Assembly (NCBI GenBank): GCA_002350705.1
Contig: DEFH01000002.1
Span: 25,848 to 43,498, forward strand
Source of the DNA: Ruminococcaceae bacterium UBA2857
GTDB lineage: Bacteria; Bacillota; Clostridia; Oscillospirales; Acutalibacteraceae
DNA length: 17,651 bases
Direction of reading: 5' to 3'
Position numbers and translations under genes: made by a program. The stretch's first letter is position 1. Every line of letters starts with the position of its first letter. The notes below the pieces were generated by a model. That model was not told the DNA's origin. It ran no database searches and saw only the letters and a list, made by a program, of their open reading frames with translations. This document shows positions 6,755-15,400 of the stretch, piece after piece.

Positions 6755-6793
6755 TATAATAGTAATCATAAAGTATGCAGACGATTTGCATAC
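6755..6793 (+). promoter_or_regulatory. fba -10 box and 5'-UTR hairpin
   Basis: TATAAT at 6755-6760 with only a weak -35 (TTTATC, 6732-6737, 17 bp spacing). About 6 nt after the expected start lies a perfect 7-bp inverted repeat GTATGCA (6773-6779) / TGCATAC (6787-6793) with a 7-nt loop. At the extreme 5' end of the mRNA it may act as a stabilising stem-loop, or as an operator for a dimeric repressor. Confidence 0.5.
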
Positions 6794-6821
6794 GGAAAAA
6801 TATATTTGGAGAGTGATTACA

Positions 6822-7688
6822 ATGGCATTGGTAAATGCAGCAGAAATGCTTAAAAAAGCAAAGGCAGGTCACTATGCGGTAGGTCAGTTCAACATCAACA
6901 ATCTGGAGTGGACAAAGGCCATTCTTCTGACAGCACAGGAACTCAACTCACCGGTTATTCTTGGCGTATCAGAGGGTGCAGGCAAGTATATGACAGGCTT
7001 CAAAACAGTTGCCGCAATGGTAAAGGCAATGGATGAGTCACTGGGAATTACCGTTCCGGTAGCACTTCACCTTGACCACGGTACATACGAAGGCTGCTAT
7101 AAGTGTGTAAAAGCAGGCTTTACTTCCATCATGTTTGACGGCTCACACTATCCGTTTGAAGAGAACCTTGCAAAGTCAAAGGAACTGGTGAATGTTGCCC
7201 ATAATCTGGGACTTTCCATTGAGTGCGAAGTAGGTTCCATCGGCGGTGAAGAAGACGGTGTTGTAGGCATGGGCGAATGTGCAGATCCCGACGAGTGCAA
7301 GACGATTGCCGATTTGGGTGTCGATATGCTGGCAGCAGGTATCGGCAACATTCACGGCAAATATCCTGCCAACTGGAAAGGTCTGAGCTTCGAGACACTG
7401 GCAGCTATTCAGGAAAAGACAGGTGAAATGCCTCTGGTTCTGCATGGTGGTACAGGTATCCCTGCCGACATGATCAAGAAAGCCATTTCTCTGGGCGTTT
7501 CAAAGATAAACGTCAATACAGAGTGTCAGCTTTCCTTCCAGGAAGCTACCAGAAAGTACATTGAAGCAGGCAAAGACCTTGAAGGCAAGGGCTTTGATCC
7601 GAGAAAGCTTCTCGCACCCGGCTTTGAAGCCATCAAGGCTACCGTTAAAGAGAAAATGGAGCTTTTCGGTTCCGTAGGCAAAGCATAA
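6822..7688 (+). CDS. fba: Class II fructose-bisphosphate aldolase
   Basis: 288-residue zinc-dependent aldolase of glycolysis, splitting fructose 1,6-bisphosphate into dihydroxyacetone phosphate and glyceraldehyde 3-phosphate. Zn ligands are visible at H86 in HLDHG (83-87), H178 in NIHGKYP and H208 in LHGGTG; the catalytic Asp is D85, and the metal-site glutamate lies in ECEVGSIGGEEDG (134-146). The phosphate loop INVNTE (229-234) is present. Length matches the short class IIB enzymes of Firmicutes (FbaA, about 285). The start at 6822 follows GGAGAG; a longer in-frame extension upstream lies within the promoter and 5'-UTR and is not used. Transcribed alone, with its own terminator. Related tagatose or ketose-bisphosphate aldolases (GatY, KbaY) are less likely. 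Confidence 0.93.
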   Translation: MALVNAAEMLKKAKAGHYAVGQFNINNLEWTKAILLTAQELNSPVILGVSEGAGKYMTGFKTVAAMVKAMDESLGITVPVALHLDHGTYEGCYKCVKAGFTSIMFDGSHYPFEENLAKSKELVNVAHNLGLSIECEVGSIGGEEDGVVGMGECADPDECKTIADLGVDMLAAGIGNIHGKYPANWKGLSFETLAAIQEKTGEMPLVLHGGTGIPADMIKKAISLGVSKINVNTECQLSFQEATRKYIEAGKDLEGKGFDPRKLLAPGFEAIKATVKEKMELFGSVGKA

Positions 7689-7715
7689 TTTATCATGCAC
7701 AATGCATAATGAAAA

Positions 7716-7752
7716 GTGTCAGTCGGAAAAAATTCCGATTGGCACTTTTTTT
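7716..7752 (+). terminator. Terminator of fba
   Basis: 13-bp stem (7716-7728 with 7733-7745, including two G-U pairs), AAAA loop, followed by seven T. About 27 nt after the fba stop. Confidence 0.92.
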
Positions 7753-7761
7753 GAATTTTTG

Positions 7762-7787
7762 TGTAAGATTTGGGGAGATGTTACGTA
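7762..7787 (+). promoter_or_regulatory. ECF-type autoregulatory promoter (putative)
   Basis: TGTAAG (7762-7767), exactly 16 bp, CGTA (7784-7787). This resembles the TGAAAC-N16-CGTA/CGTC architecture of Bacillus ECF sigma promoters (sigma-W, sigma-M) and lies 33 nt upstream of an ECF sigma gene, where such autoregulated promoters are normally found. Confidence 0.5.
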
Positions 7788-7820
7788 TATAAGAGTGAAA
7801 GTGATAGAGGAGGTGCTGCC

Positions 7821-8360
7821 ATGCAGGACGATGAATTGATAAAGCTGTTGAAGAAAAAGCCCGAAAAGGGCATGAAACAGCTGACACAGCAGTATGCGGG
7901 ATTGCTGTATGCGGTTGTCAAGGGAAAGCTGGGAGAGCGGGGAGCATATATCATAGAGGACTGTATCGCAGATGTATTCAGTGATTTTTACATAAATCTG
8001 GAACAATATGATAAAAACAGATGCAGTCTCAGGACATGGCTTTGTGTGGCAGCGAAAAATAAAGCGATTGATATTCTGAGAAAGTCAAAGTCGGAAACGG
8101 TATTTCTTGATGAAGCGGAAGTTTCAGACGAAAACACGCCGGAAGGCGATTTCGAGGAGAAAGAAACACGGCTTGCCCTTATCGGAAAAATCAATGAAAT
8201 GGGCGAGCCTGACAGAAGTATTATGATAAGAAAGTATTATATCGGGCAGAGTTCAAAAGAAATTGCAGGAATATTGAATCTGTCGGTAAGCAGTGTTGAC
8301 ACAAGGGCACACAGGGCAATCAAAAGACTGAGGGAATATTTCGGGGGTGATACGGAATGA
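7821..8360 (+). CDS. ECF-type RNA polymerase sigma factor
   Basis: 179 residues with the two-domain ECF layout. Region 2 spans about 20-90, with the -10-recognition helix RTWLCVAAKNKAIDILRK (71-88). An acidic linker follows (98-115). Region 4 spans about 120-172 and includes the helix-turn-helix QSSKEIAGILNLSVSSVDTRAHRAIKRL, which reads the -35 element. The start at 7821 follows AGAGGAGGTG; an upstream TTG frame is discounted. Its stop overlaps the next start as ATGA (8357-8360), coupling it to a single-pass membrane protein that is the probable anti-sigma factor, the usual pairing. It sits after a strong terminator and an ECF-like promoter, so the pair is an autonomous, probably self-activating operon. 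The target stress is unknown. Confidence 0.88.
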   Translation: MQDDELIKLLKKKPEKGMKQLTQQYAGLLYAVVKGKLGERGAYIIEDCIADVFSDFYINLEQYDKNRCSLRTWLCVAAKNKAIDILRKSKSETVFLDEAEVSDENTPEGDFEEKETRLALIGKINEMGEPDRSIMIRKYYIGQSSKEIAGILNLSVSSVDTRAHRAIKRLREYFGGDTE

Positions 8361-10207
8361 AAACTTCGCTTGAAGAAATTCTGGACAGGTGCAGTGCAGA
8401 GGAGGTCGAGATGTTTATGAAAGATTTTGAACTTGAGAAAAATGAAGCTGTGCAGTCAGAAAGAATATATCAAAAAGCACTGAAAAAGTCTGGTATAGCC
8501 CAAAAAGGTGTTTTGAGAGTGATAGCCGTATCAGCGGCCTGCATAGCGATAGCGGCAGTCGGGATAACAGCCGGTATTTCAATGAAAAACAATCCCGTTC
8601 CGCCTGTGATTGACAGCAGCAGTTCCCAAAATGAGGAAAGCGAGCCGACAACAGAGAAAGCTGAATATGAAAAAGCGTTGAAATATTGTCAGGACAACGA
8701 TATTTTTATAGAGGGACTTTCCGAAGATGATGTAAGCAGAGTATACAAAAATGTGAGCAGTTCGGCTTTTATCAGCCGGAGTGATGAAACATCGGACGAG
8801 TGCAGGCAGTTCATTGATAATTTTATAGCCAACTATGACAAAGAAGTTCCTGCTGACGGAGAAGAAATACTGAGATGGATATTTGACAGCTATTCGGGAG
8901 TCAATCTGACACAGAAACAATGCGAGGCTATTTATGAGCATATGCTCCAGGAAAAAGAAGAGGACGAATTCGTTGATAAGTTTATTTCGTATTATATGGA
9001 TAAACATTCCGTTTCAAGCCTTGAAGATTTTCTTGGGAGTGATTTTCAGGAAGGTATCGCAGTGGGATTGTTCTACAGATATTACGGCTCGGAAATGACA
9101 ATGGAACAGTACGAACAGGAATATGAAAAAGCCCTTCAGCGACAAAAGGAATGTACGGCATTTGTCAGTGATATGATGTCGCACTATACAAAAGGCACAT
9201 CATTCTTTGCTGTTGACTCCTATATGATTTGGGCAGAGATTTATTATCATTATGGTGACTTGAATCTGACGAGGGAACAATATGAGCAGATATACGAAAA
9301 TTTTGAAAATCCGTTCAAACAGGCAGTCATAGCAGGGATCGTTGACGAAAATACACCGTATATCACTTTGGAGCAGGTCAATGAAATCATTGCCGGGTCA
9401 AACAATGCTCAGGAAGTTTATCAAAAAATGTGTGCGATTCGTCCGCCCGACAGACACTTTGTGGGAAGCGGTGTATATGGCGGTGCAACATTCACTGTCA
9501 ATGAACATGAAAGCATTTATTGCGAATATGGGTATATCAGCAGAGCGTATGGAAATGGTGTAGTATCCGTACAGTATTCCAAGACGGGCAATGACGGGCA
9601 AGTTCTTGCTTATAAACAGCTTTTCCCGATAAAAGAGGATGTTTCCGAAAATGAAAACGAACCGGTTGTTGCAATAAGCGAACCGAAAAAAGTCGGCAAT
9701 TCTTATGAAGTGACCGTTACATCCGATACAAAAGAACCGTTTAAACTTGTTCTGGAAGAAAGCGTTGCGGGAAAGAATGAATTGTATAAAAAGACGGTAA
9801 TCATGATAGATGGTCAGGGTACTTTTGAAACGGAAAATGCCGGTACTTATAAGCCTGTAAGTTATTTTATTGGCGGAGTGGAGCTTTCGGAGGAAAATGT
9901 AAAAGGTTTGGTCAGAGGCTATTCGGATATAAAAAAAGACGGACAAACATACAAAAAAGTACAGATCAGTTTTTCGCTTGATTTGTCGGATGAAATTTTG
10001 AGAGAACATTGTGATCTGATCTATGATATTGTGAGCGATACGGGAGAAATTCTGGAAAAATCCGATGTTGTGGAGTACTATCGGATGAACAACAGGGTAT
10101 CGGCGGAATATACCTGCAAAGTGAGCGATAAAAATCAGGATGTCAATGTAAAAGTAATTCCACGATATATTCTTTCCAACAATGAAAGATACTTTTCAGC
10201 CGAATAA
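8357..10207 (+). CDS. Single-pass membrane protein, probable anti-sigma factor with repeated sensor domain
   Basis: 616 residues. N-terminal cytoplasmic helical segment (1-50, rich in charged residues, SAEEVEMFMKDFELEK) of the size of a sigma-binding domain; one membrane helix (53-74, VIAVSAACIAIAAVGITAG); then a Ser/Glu/Thr-rich linker (85-100) and a large outside region. Residues 148-316 contain three related units of about 57 residues, each ending in a version of LT-EQYEQIYE. Beyond about 365 there is a glycine/aromatic-rich patch (VGSGVYGGATFTV) and two beta-rich segments up to the C-terminus. I do not recognise the outside domains. Its coupling to the ECF sigma gene and its topology are the basis for the anti-sigma call; it could instead be an effector. 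A perfect terminator follows. Confidence 0.6.
   Translation: MKTSLEEILDRCSAEEVEMFMKDFELEKNEAVQSERIYQKALKKSGIAQKGVLRVIAVSAACIAIAAVGITAGISMKNNPVPPVIDSSSSQNEESEPTTEKAEYEKALKYCQDNDIFIEGLSEDDVSRVYKNVSSSAFISRSDETSDECRQFIDNFIANYDKEVPADGEEILRWIFDSYSGVNLTQKQCEAIYEHMLQEKEEDEFVDKFISYYMDKHSVSSLEDFLGSDFQEGIAVGLFYRYYGSEMTMEQYEQEYEKALQRQKECTAFVSDMMSHYTKGTSFFAVDSYMIWAEIYYHYGDLNLTREQYEQIYENFENPFKQAVIAGIVDENTPYITLEQVNEIIAGSNNAQEVYQKMCAIRPPDRHFVGSGVYGGATFTVNEHESIYCEYGYISRAYGNGVVSVQYSKTGNDGQVLAYKQLFPIKEDVSENENEPVVAISEPKKVGNSYEVTVTSDTKEPFKLVLEESVAGKNELYKKTVIMIDGQGTFETENAGTYKPVSYFIGGVELSEENVKGLVRGYSDIKKDGQTYKKVQISFSLDLSDEILREHCDLIYDIVSDTGEILEKSDVVEYYRMNNRVSAEYTCKVSDKNQDVNVKVIPRYILSNNERYFSAE
8798..9304 (+). repeat. 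Three degenerate ~57-residue repeats within the anti-sigma ectodomain
   Basis: Protein residues 148-197, 204-260 and 265-316 align by eye: a helix with F(I/V)xx(F/M)xxxY, a variable centre, then (I/F)YxxYG and (N/M)(L/M)Txx(Q)xExIYExxL. They are diverged at DNA level, so this is an old duplication. Each looks like a small helical module. Confidence 0.5.
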
Positions 10208-10213
10208 ACAGAC

Positions 10214-10252
10214 AATACCTGTCAGAGAGAAATCCCTGACAGGTATTTTTTT
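10214..10252 (+). terminator. Terminator of the ECF sigma operon
   Basis: Perfect 12-bp stem AATACCTGTCAG (10214-10225) / CTGACAGGTATT (10236-10247), 10-nt loop, T-run; starts 7 nt after the stop codon. Confidence 0.93.
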
Positions 10253-10291
10253 GGCGAACCATGCATAAAGATGACAAAGAGGTGATGGGGA

Positions 10292-10981
10292 ATGTTTGCA
10301 TTTCTGACGGAACTGCTGAGTAAGATAACGCTGTTGTTTATCCTGCACGTGACAGGCGGGGGAGCGTTTCCGAAACCGCTGTCGGACAGTGAGGAAGAAA
10401 AGTATCTGCAAATGGCACGCAGCGGTGACACGGAAGCAAGAAATAAACTGGTAGAGCATAATTTGCGGTTGGTTGCCCATATTGTGAAGAAATACTATGG
10501 AACGGGAGCAGAGCAGGATGATCTGGTGTCGATCGGAACGATAGGATTGATAAAGGCGATCAATACATTTAATGCGGAAAAGAGCATCAGACTGTCGAGC
10601 TATGCGTCAAGATGTATCGAGAATGAGATATTAATGTATTTCAGAGGGACAAAGAAAAGTGCATTGGACATTTCCATCAATGAAGAAATCGACACGGATT
10701 CGGACGGAAACGCCCTGACATTGATAGATATTATGTCAGTGGATGATAATATTGTGGAAGATCTGGACAGGAAGATGAAAACGGAAAAACTGCCGCAATA
10801 TATCAATGAATGTCTGAGTCCGCGAGAGAAGCTGATTATCAAATTAAGATACGGTCTGGACGGCAAAGAGCCGCTGACACAGAGGGAAGTGGCAAAAATG
10901 CTGAAAATATCCCGTTCGTATGTGTCGAGGATAGAGAAAAAGGCATTGTTGTCATTGCGTCAGAAATACGAAAGAAGATAA
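10292..10981 (+). CDS. sigK: Sporulation sigma factor sigma-K (pro-sigma-K)
   Basis: 229-residue sigma-70 family protein of the late mother-cell sporulation programme. It matches Bacillus sigma-K nearly motif for motif: FPKPLSDSEEEKYLQ (26-40), NKLVEHNLRLVAHIVKKYY (51-69), DLVSIGTIGLIKAI (77-90), YASRCIENEILMYFR (104-118) and a region 4 helix-turn-helix TQREVAKMLKISRSYVSRIEKKAL (196-219). Residues 1-20 are hydrophobic (FILHV near the end), like the SpoIVFB-cleaved pro-sequence of pro-sigma-K, so activity would be held until proteolysis. The gene is intact, with no skin-type interruption. Start at 10292 has GAGGTG 7 nt upstream. It sits directly after the ECF operon terminator; I see no convincing own promoter. 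It ends 2 bp from the stop of the convergent NYN gene. Sigma-E is less likely because the N-terminus fits SigK. Confidence 0.9.
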   Translation: MFAFLTELLSKITLLFILHVTGGGAFPKPLSDSEEEKYLQMARSGDTEARNKLVEHNLRLVAHIVKKYYGTGAEQDDLVSIGTIGLIKAINTFNAEKSIRLSSYASRCIENEILMYFRGTKKSALDISINEEIDTDSDGNALTLIDIMSVDDNIVEDLDRKMKTEKLPQYINECLSPREKLIIKLRYGLDGKEPLTQREVAKMLKISRSYVSRIEKKALLSLRQKYERR

Positions 10982-10983
10982 GA

Positions 10984-12306
10984 TTATTTCTGGATTTCCA
11001 GACAAAGACTGCCGTCGTCATCGGCAATGAATTTGAGTGTTTTGATATATTTTTTATAGAAGTTGTCCTTTTCGTTTTGTTCGGCAGGGATTTTGGCTTC
11101 CTCGTAGAGATTGGAAACAAATTCTTTGCCGTTGTAATGAAGCAGGTCGGGAAGATATTTTTTCATAAGACGGAACAGGACAAATTTTTTAAAGTCATCA
11201 ATTTTGCCTGTGCCGAAATCGTCAATCGCACAATAATAGATTTCATGCTGGGCAAGCGTTTTCTTGATAGCGTCGCTGACTTTGGAGTACTCGAACATCA
11301 TAAGAAAATGGGCATTGGGCAGAGAGGAGATTAATCCCCAGTAATCGGAGTCACTGGAGAACAGAAGAAAAGAAGAAACCTGATTCTGATAATGTTCGAT
11401 GCACACGGTAGCGGTCATTTTAATATCGACGAGAGATTTTTGTTCCTTGACACGCTGTACAAGGATATGTTCGACAGGGAGCTGAATAAATGTATCAACC
11501 ATTTCCCAGGCGGGATTGGTGTGGATGTCGTCAAAGAGAATGACTTTCTGAATTTTTTCGATTTCCTCTTTTTTCAGGCTGGTGAGGACGCTGCAAAGTT
11601 TGTAAGGATTGGAATTCTCACAGTCAACAACAATTTCGACACGGTCGGTATGATTGATAAATTCATAGATTTTTTCTTTGATTTCATCATCGGCTTGTCT
11701 GTAATTGGATTTATAGATATAAACATCATTATGTGATTTGTAGACAACGGAAAAAAATTTGGCATCATTAACCAGCATACCGCCGCAGTCGTAAGGCTCC
11801 CAGTGGATATACTGCTGAAAGGGATAATATACAATTTTTGACATATATTTGGCAAATTCGGCTTTGATGGCTTTTTCCTGTGTAAATCGGGGAATGACGA
11901 ATAAATCCTTGATATAATCCCAGTTCACCCATTCGGGAAAGAGGACACGGCAATTGCCGATATTTTCGCTGATATATTTGTTAATCGTTTCCATATATTT
12001 GGAAGAACTGCTGTTAGCCTTAATGATTTTGAAGCCCCATTCTTCCAGCTGAGCGATATTGTCATGGTCGAACCATTTCAATTTGTCAATGTTAATGAGA
12101 TTGCTTTTCATTTCAATGTCGGTTTTTTTAAAATTAAGCATTAAAGAAGTTCTGAGTTTGCAGAGATAGCGAATCACTTTGCAAGCCTGATTTTGAGAAA
12201 GCTCATTGAGAAGTTCCATATTTTCTTCTGCAATGTTTTCAACGATATTTTTTCTGATACCAATCATATAGGAAACAGTTGTCACAATATTTTTAGTATA
12301 TGCCAT
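10984..12306 (-). CDS. NYN/PIN-like domain protein, putative ribonuclease
   Basis: 440 residues, soluble. Residues about 222-362 form a PIN-like NYN domain: a first acidic cluster VEIVVDCEN (223-231; D228, E230, N231), a strand KVILFDD (254-260), a middle K290-S-x-x-D294 in QKSLVDIKM, and a strand plus third acidic cluster FLLFSSDSDY (313-322; D319, D321). This D-E-N / D / D-x-D pattern is the metal-binding site of NYN nucleases such as LabA- and MARF1-type proteins. The N-terminal half (1-220) is mostly helical with a Trp-rich middle and matches no family I know, and a helical tail of about 75 residues follows. AGGAGG lies 8 nt before the ATG and a TTGACT/TATTCT promoter precedes it. It is monocistronic, tail to tail with sigK. 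RNA cleavage is inferred from the motif only. Confidence 0.65.
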   Translation of the reverse strand: MAYTKNIVTTVSYMIGIRKNIVENIAEENMELLNELSQNQACKVIRYLCKLRTSLMLNFKKTDIEMKSNLINIDKLKWFDHDNIAQLEEWGFKIIKANSSSSKYMETINKYISENIGNCRVLFPEWVNWDYIKDLFVIPRFTQEKAIKAEFAKYMSKIVYYPFQQYIHWEPYDCGGMLVNDAKFFSVVYKSHNDVYIYKSNYRQADDEIKEKIYEFINHTDRVEIVVDCENSNPYKLCSVLTSLKKEEIEKIQKVILFDDIHTNPAWEMVDTFIQLPVEHILVQRVKEQKSLVDIKMTATVCIEHYQNQVSSFLLFSSDSDYWGLISSLPNAHFLMMFEYSKVSDAIKKTLAQHEIYYCAIDDFGTGKIDDFKKFVLFRLMKKYLPDLLHYNGKEFVSNLYEEAKIPAEQNEKDNFYKKYIKTLKFIADDDGSLCLEIQK

Positions 12307-12346
12307 ACAATCAACCTCCTGTAAAAAATAAAATGTTTTCTATATA

Positions 12347-12375
12347 AGAATAACATTTTTGAAGGAGATAGTCAA
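12347..12375 (-). promoter_or_regulatory. Promoter of the NYN-domain gene
   Basis: Minus strand TTGACT (12370-12375), 17 bp, TATTCT (12347-12352), about 40 nt upstream of the ATG at 12306. Confidence 0.65.
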
Positions 12376-12394
12376 TAGATTTGATATGCAGGCA

Positions 12395-12436
12395 AACAAA
12401 ATCCCCTCCTGTGTAATGATTGAACAGCAGGAGGGG
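12395..12436 (-). terminator. Terminator of the pullulanase gene
   Basis: Minus-strand stem CCCCTCCTG (12436-12428) / CAGGAGGGG (12411-12403), 16-nt loop, followed by ATTTTGTTTG. It starts 11 nt after the pullulanase stop and ends about 20 nt before the NYN promoter. Confidence 0.85.
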
Positions 12437-12446
12437 AAGTGTCGGA

Positions 12447-15400
12447 TTATTTTACAGTGACCTGAAAATATTTTTTAGCGACGGTGCCGGAGTTGTCCTT
12501 GACTTTCACGCAAATGTCATAAGTTTCCCGGGAAGTTATCTTGACAGTGTTGACAGCGTTGGTGCTGAAATCCTGTCTTGTGTTCCAGGAGGAAGAAGAG
12601 ACGGTTTTGTAGTAGAAAGCATACTTGTAGGGAGCCGTACCGCCGGAAGCGGCACCTGTCATTGTGACAGAACTGCCGAGTGTAACAGAGGAAGCGGAAA
12701 TTTTGGAGTTATTGGTGAGTGCGGAGCTGGTGACAGTGACGGTAAAGAATTTCTTGACCTCTTGGCCTGTACTGTCTTTTACCTTTACACATACATCATA
12801 TGTTGTGGCGTTAGCCGGCTTGAATGTCACGGTTGCATTTGTCTGATAGGACTGTGCTGTCGTCCATTTTGTCTGAGCGGTCTGCTTATACACTACCTGA
12901 TACCGATACGGGGCTGTACCGCCTGAGCCGATACCTTTCGCTGTGATTGTCTGTCCCAGTGTGACAGACGTTGCAGAAAGGGTGGAGTCATTTGTCAGGC
13001 TGTCAGCTTTTACCGTTACCGTGAAGAACTTTTTATTTTCCGTGCCTGTACTGTCTTTCACCTTTACACATACATCATATGTGGTAGCTTTGGCAGGCTT
13101 GAATGTTACGGTTGTATTCGCATGATAGGACTGTGCTGTCGTCCATTTTGTCTGAGCGGTCTGCTTGTAGACAACCTGATACTGATAGGGAGCGGTGCCG
13201 CCTGCAGCGGAGCCTTTGGCAGTGATGGAACTGCCGAGGGAGATAGAAGTTGCGGAAAGAGCAGAATTGTTTGTCAAGGCATTAGCCTTTACGGTGACGG
13301 TGAAGAACTTTTTGATTTCCGTACCGGTACTGTCTTTTACCTTAACACATACGTCATAAGTGGTCGCATTGGCAGGCTTGAAAGTAACGGTCGCATTGGC
13401 TTTGTAAGCCTGAGCGGTTGTCCATTTTGTCTGAGCGGTCTGCTTGTAGACAACCTGATACTGATAGGGAGCGGTGCCGCCTGTAGCGGAGCCTTTGGCA
13501 GTGATGGAACTGCCGAGGGAGACAGATGTTGCGGAAAGGGTAGAAGTATTCTTCAAATCATCATAGGCACCTGTTACGGTAAAGCCGAGCTGTTTTTCGG
13601 TGACCTGACCGCTCTGGTCTTTGACCTTGACAGATACAAGATAATCATTGATATCTGTCAGCTGTTTGATGGTATAAGAGCTGTTGGAACTGTAGGACTG
13701 AAGAGTTGTCCAGTCAGAGGTGCTTGTTTTGTAGGAAATTTCATAGGAATAAGGTTTCTGACCGCCTGTTGCGGAAGCGTTGACGGTAAGGGAATCACCG
13801 ACAGTGACAGATTTGGCGGAAAGCGTAGAAGTATTTGCAAGTTTTTCAATGAGTCCTGTGGAATTGTATACATAATTGACGGTAATGGTACCTTCTGTGA
13901 AAACACCTGACGCATTGGAAGGAGTTTCTTTGAGAACACGGTTTTCAAAAGTTTTGGCAGAGGTGGAGTATTTGTTGGAACCGTCAGCCATGCCCGTGAT
14001 CACGGTTTTGTCAAAGACATTGCCTGTTGTGTCCATATAATTGACGATAACTTTTCCGGTAGGATAAACCTTGCCGGATTTCACCCAGACTTCACCTTGA
14101 ACAGCGTAGCCTGTCGAGCCGACACCGGAGGGATCCTGACTGCCGTTGTTATTGTTGTTGGCGATAAACAGGGCACTGTCTGTTGTATCGACTTCACCGA
14201 CATACCAGTTGTTGCCCTCGCTTGTCATAGCGGTACCGGGCCATGCACCGGAAAGCAGTGTGGCAGAGCTGCCGCTTCCCTGATAGACATACATACATAC
14301 CTTTGACCAGTTGGAAGCATTGTAATAATGCACTTTGAGGGTATCGGATTCCACGGCAGTGTATTTGAATGTATAGGTAGCAGGAGTGCTTTCAAAGATG
14401 CCGCTTGCAAATCCGGGAGCGACCGTACATTCATAGCCTTTGATATCTTTGGGACTGCACGCATAATGAGTGCCGAGCAAGCCTTTGACTGTTTCATCGG
14501 GAGCAAGGGCTGCCCCTGTGTCGGCATCCTGATATTTCAGGATAACGGTACCGTATTTTGATTCGTCGATGGTGTAGGTGTAGGTAACAGTGGCACCGGC
14601 TTTGGAGAAAGTGCCGCTTGCTGCACCGGAAGATTGGTATTCATAGCCCTGACTGACAAGTTCGGCAAGGGGAGAAGTGGAATAAGCCGCACCCTCGTTG
14701 CCTTTGAGCGTTTCGGACTTGTAGTTCTGACCGTTGACAACGTGATTGACGGTAACCGTACATTTTTTGTCAAGCTCGGTGTTGTCAAAGCTTGTTTTGT
14801 CAACGAGTACCATAGTAGAGCGTGGAGGAACGGTGACAGTACTTCCGGTTGTGCCGAGGGAAACCGTACCTGCTTTTGTACCGTCAGCGATAATGACCCA
14901 CTGTGAGGGTAAAGTCACGCCATCATAAGTACGGAGTGTTACCGTTTGCTGATAAGCGTTTGCGTTGTGAATGACAGCAACGAAATTCCATTCATTAGTC
15001 GGATTGATTTTGTTGTACATGGTAAATGCTACTACATTGGCAGGACAAGCCGTACCCCATGAGAAATAAATGGTACCGTTGCTGGTATTGGTAGGATCTC
15101 TGAAAGGAGAGTACGCCTTTCTGATTTCGATAAGACCTTTGTAATAGGAATAAAGATCGGCATATGTAATGGTATTTTGCCATTTAAGCTGATTGACGGA
15201 AGTAGAGGACTTGTAGCTGTTTTCATCGCCGTACTTGCTTCTTGCGAACTCTTCGCCTGCCTGGAAGAAAGAGATTCCCTGAGAAGTGAGGATAATGCCG
15301 CCGGCGAGTTTGTTCATAGCTACCAGATCATCATAACGGTTGCCGTAGCCGGAGCCGCCCTTGACAGATTTGACGAGTTTGTCATAAAGTGTGTAATTGT

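Noticed and set aside
6699..6821. N-terminal extension of the aldolase to 329 residues
   Set aside because: The extension covers the -10 box and the 5'-UTR hairpin; the ATG at 6822 gives the standard family N-terminus.
10242..10272. Sigma-E/K-like promoter for sigK (GGTATT, 16 bp, CATAAAGAT)
   Set aside because: The implied start site would fall on the sigK ribosome site, leaving no usable leader, and the -35 lies inside the ECF terminator.
12450..12722. Dockerin or sortase signal at the pullulanase C-terminus
   Set aside because: The protein ends in a fifth Ig-like repeat (KKYFQVTVK) with no calcium-binding loops, LPXTG, or terminal hydrophobic helix.
12450..13838. CRISPR-like periodicity
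   Set aside because: The 279-bp period is coding, maintained as protein repeats, with no short palindromic repeat or unique spacers.
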